Both the position numbers and the translations under genes were made by a program. Positions 21,845 to 30,199 of a stretch of DNA of 42,654 nucleotides are shown piece by piece. The notes beneath the pieces are model-generated. The model was given only the letters and a program-made list of their open reading frames with translations, ran no database searches and was not told the DNA's origin. Origin of the DNA: Gymnopus androsaceus JB14. Taxonomy: Eukaryota > Basidiomycota > Agaricomycetes > Agaricales > Omphalotaceae. Each line of letters starts with the position of its first letter. Within the stretch, counting starts at the first letter, position 1. Location of the stretch: the NCBI GenBank assembly GCA_009733575.1, contig ML769846.1, forward strand, positions 1 to 42,654. Reading direction: 5' to 3'.

Positions 21845-24800
21845 ATGTCCGAGCTCTCTGAGTCTGATCCACTGCTATTTTGGCCCGGAATTCCTCATTC
21901 AAGTGAAGAGATCGAGTGTTATACTCTTGGAGGCTTTCACCCCGTACACCTTGGAGATGTGTTCAGATCCAAAAACGCAGTATATCGCGTCCTTCACAAG
22001 CTTGGGTGGGGCTCATTCGCAACTGTATGGCTTGCTAGTAGGACCCTACAAGAGGAAGCGGAAAATCCCAAACATCCAAGCCGTTATGTTGCACTCAAAA
22101 TCTGTGTCGCAAATTCCGACTCTGATCATGAGATATATGTCCACCGTCGCCTTCCATCCGACTCGCTACACGTTGCAAATCTTCTGGACAGTTTCTCATT
22201 GCATGGTCCGAATGGCTCCCATACCGTTCTTGTTTATAATGCACTGGCTAGCTTGACGAGTCATCGTGGTACACCGTCCTTTGAGCTTAATCTGGACAAT
22301 CGCCGATTGTTATGCCATCAAGTCGTACAAGCCATTGCATTCTTGCATCGGAATGGTGTCATTCACAGAGGTGAGTAGTAGTGCCTCTTGTTTCCTTGCG
22401 GCACATGGAATTTCGAGTCTTGGGGTCAAGTCTCAAGACTTCAAATTAAGTCTCAAGTCTCGCTCAAGTCTCAAGTCTGAATTAACTTCAAGTCTTAATT
22501 TTACGTACTCAAGTCTGATTCAAGTCTTGATGCCGATCAACTTATGATCAAGTCTAACAAGTTCGGCAGTAGATAAGATAATAATTTGTGTCAATCAATG
22601 GGAAAAGATGCCCGACACTGTTTTGATAGCTTCCCGGGGCTTTAGTGAAGCTAATCTAGAAAGTATGGAAGTATTGTATATCAAAATGTAGGTATTATAG
22701 TGGTAAAAGTACTAAAAATTGAGTGGGGAGAGTACAAGTCATAAAATTAAGCACTACACAAAGTTTTGCACATTTTAAAGCCATTTGGAGTAGCTCAGAG
22801 TTGCAAAATCTTGCAGCTTATAAGGAAGTGATGTGGATATTTCTTTACCATTACCGCCCACTTCTGTTTCCTCAACATAGTACATACTCACCACTATGCT
22901 TGTGAGTAATGTTCACATTCTGCTGGCCTAATTAGCAGATACTTATTTGTATGATCTCAGAAACAATTCATCAAGTTTATTGCTTGCTCAGTGCGAGACT
23001 GGGCTGCACAGTATGCTGAATCTGATGATAATCAGCCCAATATTACTACCTTTACTGCAACTTCTGCTAGTAATAATGGTGATCAAATGGTTCTACTTCC
23101 TGTATTTGACCAACATGGTGAGTATATACTACTGTAGCATTTTGAGCACTTCTTAAGTCACAGGGTACAGGGCATCCAAATTTTACGAACTGTCACACCA
23201 TGTCACAGGTCACATGGGGGTCTATGAAATTTTGAGCAATTTCAACCCAAAAATTGTGGCCTGCGACACCAAATTTTGTATTTTGTCCCTAAAATTTCAG
23301 GTGTCACAGGTTGCGCTCTATGCCTATGAAAAAAAATATTCGTACAGTTGGTCACAGTCACAGGCCTTACGAAGTGCTCAAAATGGGACAGTACCTATTG
23401 TATCAACTACAGACTAACCATTCATAGGTGTCCACATTGGCTCACAGATGGTGCCCTCTGGTCCTACTATACTTCCTCAGAGCCATAAAGCCCAGCCTGG
23501 ATCAGTTACAGGTGCTCAGACCAATAATAACAATGACATAGACTCCAAAAAACACTGGACTTCTACAGCTCAACATGATAGGACATGGCCAGCTAAACTC
23601 ACACCCTTCATACCTTCTCATCCACAGCCAGAGTCAGAGACCCGGTTTGATCAAGGAGTTTTATTTACTTCATTTGACAAGCTCAATGAAGGTGTATGGC
23701 CTGTATGGCCTAGTGGCCGATTTGCTCTGGATATCTCACACCAGGACTTTGAGAATACCAAGAAGCTTCAGGTCCTTTGGGCCACACAAAACAGCTCAGT
23801 GAATGGTGGAAAAGGCTCTGTTGAATCCCCTACTACTTGTGGTGGCAAGGTCTCCTGCCAGAAATGTTTGGGAGCTCTTAAGTGTACTGACAATAACTGT
23901 CCAGTAGTAGTCCGGCCAGTCACAGGTGGTCCTGCAAAAATTAGGGAACAATTGACTTGTAGTTGTCAATGTGGGGCAGGCCTTAAGCATATTCAGTGTG
24001 CTTCTCGCTCAACAACTATTCAGTGGGGCCAAATTGGTGATGATATTTCAACAAGAAAGTACCGCTACATTAATGGTGCAGAACACAACCATAGCCGGTT
24101 CCCCAATCCAGCTCGAACCACAACTGTTGAGGACAAACATTTTCAAGCAGCATATGAAGCCAGACCAAAGGCAACAGCTACACAGATGATGGTTGGTGCA
24201 CCAACTATTGGTGGTTTCACACCTGGTGCACCAGAACATGGACTAAAATTTTCCAATCCAGCATACACTGGTTACAGACTTCGCCGTGAAAAACAGAAAA
24301 GTGGAAATGGACCAACTAGTGCCTTTGGACATTTTGCACATTTGAAGGAGTGGAAACAGCAACATCCAACTGTTCTCTGTGAAGATTGCACTGACCATCA
24401 AATAAATTGCATTTCTATACAAACAGAATGGATGCACAGTCAATCCCTTGGTGACCTTTCATTTCGATGCACCTCTAAATGGGCTACTTTTGGATGCAGC
24501 TCATAAATACTGGGAGTCACAACATGGAAAGCTAATTGTCACATCAATTTTCAATAAACTGATGCTCAAATGGGTTCCTGTTCTATTCACATACTCAGAT
24601 GGCACTACAGCAGATCACTATGAATATCACTTTCTTGTTCTCATAAAATCAATTGTAAGGGAGGCTCAAGAAAAGAACATAGATATTACTGATGAAATTT
24701 TTGGAATGGTTTGTCCTAAATCAGGTTTCTAGATCAGCATAGAAATACTCACCTCTATGTTCATAATCTGTAGGTTGTAGATTTCAGTATACCTCAACGA

Positions 24801-27800
24801 CATGGATTCTCCAAAGCTCTTAAGCAATTTTTTCTGGCACAGGTGGATGATACTCGGACAGCTGATGAGCTCAATACAGCTGTAAAATCCAAACCATCCA
24901 CAACTGATAATGTGAAAAAGAAGAAAAATCAGGATGGTCATGATTCTGAAAGCTATAAAACACCATCAGATGAGGATTTGGATAGCCTTCCCCCTCGGAA
25001 GCGGACTTGGTTTTCAAATGTGATCTTATCATCAACAGATTCTGAGTCTGAAAATGAAATTGCAAATGCATTGGTAGATATAGACCCTATTTCTGAACCA
25101 CCTTCTCCCTCTCCTAAAAAGACTTCTGAAGAGATGTTGGCTGCACAGGATCGACTTGGAAGTATGTCTCCCTCTAAAGTGCAACCATCAAAAGCCAAGT
25201 CTGACTTTGGTGCTATTGATATAAGGTGCACAAAGGAACTACCATGGGCAAGCTGGTCTTATAACTCATGTTGGTTAGATTCCAGCATGGAAGCCATTTG
25301 GGCAGCACTTGCATTTCATGGTGCATTTCCAGACTTTGAGAAACTGATGTCCCAGGAAGGGCAGGCTCTCCAGCCATGTCCCCTTTATTACTTGTATCTT
25401 GCTTTCAAATTCCGCCTAGAATATGGGCTTTCTGAATTTAAAGGCTCAAAGCATGGTCAAGCAGAACCATTGACCCAGATCAGAGATAATTTTAGAAAGA
25501 CACTGCTGAGAATTGGAGCAGTAAATGGAGAAATTGGATCTATGCAGGATAGCATTGTGAGTATGATTTGGTTTTCATTGTGGAAGTACTTAGTATACTC
25601 ATATTGAAATGTTTTAGGGCTGGTTAGTCTTGCATGGACTATTCAGATGTGGAGAGGGATTGAGAATGAGCTTGCCAACAAGATCCTTCATGATGTCCCT
25701 GTTTCAAATATTGTTGATGGCCTGTGGAAAGATGACAAAGGACGTCGCAAGATTCAGGTATGTTGAACTTTGACTCATGATTTACAGTAATTTATTAAAA
25801 TGACTATAGCTTGGAAAATATATCCGGCCATTGGAAGACAGGGAAAATCTCATTGAAACTAAGGCTACATTGTTCTTGGATCCAAATGCAGTAAAGTGTC
25901 CTACTGAGATATCCCAGATATTGGATGCACATATTGACCTCATTGTTAAACTTGTGGTTGATCCCTCTAAAATATCCGTGCAGGAAGTCCCATCTCTGGC
26001 TATGATGGCTGAAAAGAATAAAATCAACATAAATGCCACAGTATACACTGGGGGTCTTCTTGATACTGAGGTTGCAGCAATAAACAACTGGTTTCATAGA
26101 AGAATTCCCTTTGCTGAAAAACTTGTCATATCTGGGATGCATCCATATGCCATTGCTCATTGCCATACTCTACTTATTGCTCATCAACACCATGAGGAGT
26201 TTCTTCAAACAATAGACTCTTCTATAGAAAACACTGAGCAGTTTGTGCTTCAAAAGGCCTGGGGTTATCTGAAGGAATGGACTGGTTATGATGTGGATGG
26301 TAAAGAGAAGAACATGCTGGATGTAAACTCTGAGGCCATCAGTATACTTGACAAAATCATGTTTGACAAGTCTGAAAGAGCAGGCATTGCTGGGAATGAT
26401 CAGTGGGGACTAGATGCAGGACCTCATGAGCAATGTTGGGAACCAAGTTCAAGTGGTCCTAGTGTGACACATAATAAGAAACGAGAAGGAGATGATGATA
26501 TTGAATTGCAGGTATGTGCAAATTGTTTGTGTTTTTTTGACCTTCAGACTTGTTGCTGATTTTAACTCCAGAAGGGTGCTGATTATGATTGTTAGGATCG
26601 TGCTTCGGTTGAGTCGCGAACCGAGCCCGAGATGGTTCGGTTCCAGCGAAGAGTATCTGGAGATTAGAAGTGACCCGAAGCCGAGCCGATAATGAAATAC
26701 ATCGGGAATGGAAACCCGAACGAACCGAAGTCACTAGAAGTTGAAGGAGAGCGAACCTTGGTATTGCTGAAGGCAATACCCTTACTACGCCGTGATGGTC
26801 CTAAGGATGAGAGATGTCGGCCGATAAGTCGGCCGAGACACCGAGATTAGGATATGAAGTATAGGGATAATCCAAGTTGATATTTAAACTAAGGTATGGC
26901 TACAAAGTGTCTAGCTTATATACCTAAGTCTTTATTGTTAAATAATGTTTCCGAGACATATCCGAAAGATAATAACTATTGTAAAAGCATTGAGTAACTG
27001 TCATAGAAAGAACAATAACATACAAGGCATCGTCTGAAGGGTCCACTGCCCGAATCCGATAAGTCCGAATGAGATTATCATGGGCGTTGACTATCGGCCG
27101 AGGCTTCGGCCAATGACTCAATTGGTTATCGATTCGCATGGTCGTAACAATGATCACAAAGCAGAAGCCCAAGAACTTGCACATGCCCAGGATCTTAGAG
27201 CAAGGAAAACTCCCCAGAAATCAAACCAACCCCGGCCAAAACCAAGGCTTTGCAGAAAACGCAACATAACAGAGGTTGATCAAGCTGGACCGGAGGATAC
27301 AGACATTCAAAAGAAGAAGCGCAAGGAATAGAGTAATATTTAACAACATGTTCTGTTCTTCATATTTATTTATTTCTGAAATTCCTAATATAATGAGCAA
27401 CAGCAGCTTACAGCAGCAACTATACAGTACAAGACATTGGTAACATAGATCCTGATAGGACTTGAGTAAGACTTGAGTGAGACTTGGAGTGAGACTTGAG
27501 CAAGACTTGAAGACTTGAGTGAGACTTGACCGAGACTTGACTAGACTTGACCAAATGAATCAGACTTGAACAAATAAAATTTCAAGTCTAGCGAAGTCTT
27601 GATCAAGTCATTTCAAGTCTGATTCATTACGTATTTTACATGCATGTTCATCAAAACCGCATCAAGCTGCATCAAATGGTGATTTTAAAGCCAATTTTAT
27701 ACAGCAGGCACCTTAAAACACCACTTATGGCATGCTATACCGGCGCTATACCAGCATGCATCAAGACTTTTCCGTGTGAATCTGATACTTTCTACTACTT

Positions 27801-29019
27801 TTTATGATTAAATCAACATGTAAATTACAGCATTATATATCAAACAATCTGTCAGACTTACGTCACAATCAAGACTTAAAAATGTCAGACTTGAGACTTG
27901 GGCGAAAGACTTGAGACTTGACCCTGAGACTTGGAATTCAATAGTCCGGTTTCCTTGTCGGTCTGACATGCTTCACTACAGATTTACACGTTGGAAATAT
28001 AGGAGTTTCTCTACCAACGTTGGACGAGCAATCAGAACTCGACCTCCTCGAAGATTTTCAGCCTAATCCCCATGCTATACTGCATTGCAAACCGCATCCA
28101 TCACCTGAATCACTCCCTAAATACCTCTTACCACCAATCAACCTCGCAGATTACTTCAAACCCCGAAGACATGCCTTGAACCGGCAAATTCCAGCCGGTG
28201 GTTCTGCTCAGATTATGGATTTTGGTAGCGGTAAGTGGATCTCTGAGTCACTCGCTTGAATTGACTCAGTTTCCGGATCCAGCTGCGATTATTGATGAGC
28301 CTGCACGTCGATGCATCACACCTCCAACTGTATGTGCCCCCGAAATCATGTTCAAGGTGGTCACCTCAGAGTCTTCAATTGCTTCTCCGACATTCGCGAG
28401 TGATATCTGGTCTCTCGCATGCGTCGCAAGTAATCGCTTCCTCGTGCCTTCTATTTACTGATTATCCCTGTTTAGATATTTTATATAGTAAATACCGACC
28501 AAATCTTCTACAGTGCAGCACCAAACACTACCCACCTCCGAGACATGGCCAAGTTGTGCGGTGAAATTCCCTTGGAATGGCAGGAACATCTACCTGGACT
28601 CGACAGTGGTACGTACTAACTTGACCGATTCCTACCTTCCATAACTAACTCTAATAATAATCTTGGAGAGCTGTCACCAGCGACGACAGATGCAGAATGG
28701 ACAGAGCGATTAGGGAGCAGAATGGACAAGCACTTTGAGCGCTGGCGACTTGATGAAGTGGATGCTGAAGATGGATCCTGCGGCACGGCCTACCGCAGAG
28801 CAAGTGCTGCAGCATCCATGGCTTGAACAAAGTGATAGGCACGTCGAACGGAAGGAAGCTACCGAGGAAAGGTATGAAGGAGAAAAACCCGGATTTAGTC
28901 TCATATCCAGGAACACCATGGCTAGTCGGGCCAGCAAGGAGAACATACCTGACCGTCTCGAGTCCTTGATCGATAAAGACGAAGAATGTGCTACTCTCTC
29001 CGTATCGAATGAACCTTGA
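21845..29019 (+). CDS. SRPK-like kinase, copy B, with a transposon in intron 1
   Basis: The exons are 21845-22370, 27982-28230, 28283-28425, 28476-28608 and 28681-29019. Intron 1 (22371-27981) is 5.6 kb because a Mutator-like element is inserted; without it the intron would be about 52 nt, as in copy A. Motifs: GGFHPVHLGDVF, LGWGSFATVWLAS, VALKI, an intact IHRDLHVGN catalytic loop assembled across the intron, MDFGSA, CAPEIMF, SDIWSLACV and MDPAARPTAEQVLQHPW. Intron 3 is GC-AG (GCAAGT...TTTAG). One frame break at about 28738-28743 (two bases fewer than copy A in GAGGGGTTTGG) is the only lesion; allowing it gives 463 aa. Whether the giant intron is spliced is unknown. Confidence 0.82.
22390..22398 (+). 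repeat. 9-bp target site duplication, left copy
   Basis: GTTTCCTTG immediately left of the element end CGGCACATGG. It is identical to 27949-27957. Nine bases is the typical Mutator-superfamily duplication size. Confidence 0.85.
22399..22560 (+). repeat. MULE left terminal repeat region
   Basis: The terminal repeat plus an array of CAAGTCTC-type octamers, in places directly tandem (AAGTCTCAAGTCTCGCTCAAGTCTC). It is the inverse of the right array. Confidence 0.8.
22961..27331 (+). CDS. MULE transposase-like protein with GCM-type zinc finger and a USP-like cysteine box (split frames)
   Basis: Readable exons: 22961-23117, 23428-24450, 24500-24708, 24774-25560, about 25618-25756, about 25811-26512, 26572-26589 and 27155-27331. 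The first exon start is not found. About 23830-24100 is a Cys/His-rich segment (CGGKVSCQKC, CTDNNCPVVVRP, CSCQCGAGLKHIQC, YINGAEHNHSRFPNP) of the GCM/WRKY zinc-finger kind used by MULEs. About 24520-24830 reads VTSIFNKLMLKWVPVLFTYSDG, then YHFLVLIKSI and VVDFSIPQRHGFSKAL, resembling a MULE catalytic core with acidic residues. An acidic linker is followed at about 25245-25315 by ASWSYNSCWLDSSMEAIWAAL, close to the Cys box of C19 ubiquitin peptidases. The C terminus is basic (KKKRKE). The frame between 25618 and 25811 does not join cleanly, and a solo LTR breaks the last exon, so the copy is inactive as it stands. Confidence 0.65.
26585..27154. mobile_element. solo LTR nested in the MULE, with 5-bp target duplication
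   Basis: The 560-bp LTR (26590-27149) starts TGTTAGG and ends GTAACA, with TG...CA ends. It is flanked by ATGAT at 26585-26589 and 27150-27154. Removing it with one ATGAT joins GAT TAT GAT to CAC AAA in frame, so this is the precise scar of an LTR-LTR recombination. The LTR brings an immediate stop (GAT TGT TAG). It has GGCCGATAAGTCGGCCGA-type palindromes and CGAACCGAG/CGGTTCG-rich blocks. The family is unknown and differs from the copia LTR at 2236. Confidence 0.88.
27455..27948 (-). repeat. MULE right terminal repeat region
   Basis: GAGACTTG units in two blocks (27455-27625 and 27870-27930) separated by about 240 bp of AT-rich DNA, ending GACTTGGAATTCAATAGTCCG. It is inverted relative to the left array. 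Confidence 0.8.
27949..27957 (+). repeat. 9-bp target site duplication, right copy
   Basis: GTTTCCTTG, followed by TCGGTCTGACATGCTTCACTACAG, which matches the end of intron 1 in kinase copy A. This proves the interrupted sequence was the kinase intron. Confidence 0.85.
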
Positions 29020-30120
29020 CTTCTGCTTTCTTTCGAAACAGAAAATCAAAAAGGTGATGAATTGATTTCTTGGACTTTTGACGGTGTGCGTATTGAAGTT
29101 TACAAATCGTCTATCGTACATCTTTGATTCTTTCATCTATCACGCGAAGCCCCCCTCAATGTGGACGTTTCTCCGCCCAAATAGATCAAAACAGAAACAT
29201 GAGCGATTTCTTGGACGTGCTTTATTGTAATACAACAGAACTTTGCAGATAGTCTATATCTACAATTCCCCAGGTTCATTTTCCTTAAATCATTCAACAA
29301 CTTAGTGCATTGGTTAAAGCTGAGATATTTGGTGAAAACTGATGCCATAAATGATAAAACTGACGCTATACTATTATGCCAATGTGTTTTTCGGATTTTC
29401 CAGAAGAATAGTTGATAGCTTCGAGGTTCCAAGCTGCTATGAAGATTTCCAGCCATTGAACAATCCCGACAACATATGATTTCGGATGGTTAGATTACTT
29501 GCAGTCCATATTCGACGGAGGCTGCTCGGATTCTGGAAGCGTAGGCTATCTCAGTATAGTCTAAACTACGGTCCTAAAAGACTGTAAAGTGGCTGATTAA
29601 GACACATTATAGCGAAAGTTCCAGCTTCATGCAAGCTTCATGTTGAATTCCCGACTGATTCAAAGATATTTCGCTGTTCGTAGAGTGTGAAAGAGGATGT
29701 GAAAAAGGAATACTTTACGTTTACGAAGACGAAGACAAACACTGTACGTAGTATAAGCGCGCACATGCTCCACAGGCGTCTAAGCTAGAGTGGCGCGAAT
29801 CGATGACATCACGCGGGCCATCGACTTAGTATTTGTACTTGAACCGCGGCCTTTGCGTCTTTCATCCGCCATCTACTAGATCCACTCCACTAGATATCTT
29901 CATCGAAGCAATTCTACTACGAAAGTAAAGGCAAAGAAATACTTCAAAATCTCAAGGTACTTATCTATCGCCTCCACAGTTATTACTTACTGCGATAGCT
30001 AAACCCGGAAACCAATGCAGGGCCCCGCTCCGCACGTTCAAACTTCTCCACTTCTCTCCACAAAAAACTCCACAAAAAACTCCACAAATAATACACAGTT
30101 AGGAGTAAAGTACTACTACT
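29020..30120. other. spacer between kinase B and the truncated zinc-finger exon
   Basis: No gene. It is a near copy of 34014-35102. It holds CTGATTCAAAGATATTTCGCTG, an AGCTTCATGCAAGCTTCATG short tandem repeat near 29622, and before the zinc-finger ATG a duplicated CTCCACAAAAAACTCCACAAAAAACTCC-type repeat (about 30056-30088). Confidence 0.5.
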
Positions 30121-30199
30121 ATGGGTGGTGACCACAGCTGTCCTGTTTGCTCTGCGACATTTACAAGACCCCAGCACGTAGTGCTTCATATCGGTCTCG
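30121..30199 (+). pseudogene. orphan first exon of the zinc-finger gene
   Basis: It encodes MGGDHSCPVCSATFTRPQHV, matching the first exon of the gene at 35103, including one C2H2 finger start (CPVC...H). Small changes (TGCTTCATATCGG against TGCGTCATATGCGG) break the finger, and the following intron is not followed by a matching second exon. It is a truncated duplicate. Confidence 0.75.

Larger units (their letters stand above)
22399..27948 (+). mobile_element. Mutator-like DNA transposon (MULE), 5,550 bp, in a kinase intron
   Basis: It is bounded by a perfect 9-bp duplication. The ends match as inverted repeats: left CGG...GAATT..GAGTCTTGGGGTCAAGTCTCAAGACTT, right end read inward CGG...GAATTCCAAGTCTCAGGGTCAAGTCTCAAGTCTT. 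Both subterminal regions are packed with CAAGTCTC / GAGACTTG units (about 22415-22560 left; 27455-27625 and 27870-27930 right), a likely transposase-binding array. Inside is one + strand gene of about 4.4 kb with a GCM/WRKY-type zinc finger and a transposase-like segment. A solo LTR of another element is nested in its last exon. Confidence 0.88.

Noticed and set aside
22399..27948. KDZ (Kyakuja-Dileera-Zisupton) element instead of a MULE
   Set aside because: The 9-bp target duplication, long octamer-rich ends and GCM-type finger fit Mutator-like elements better; I saw no KDZ signature segment.
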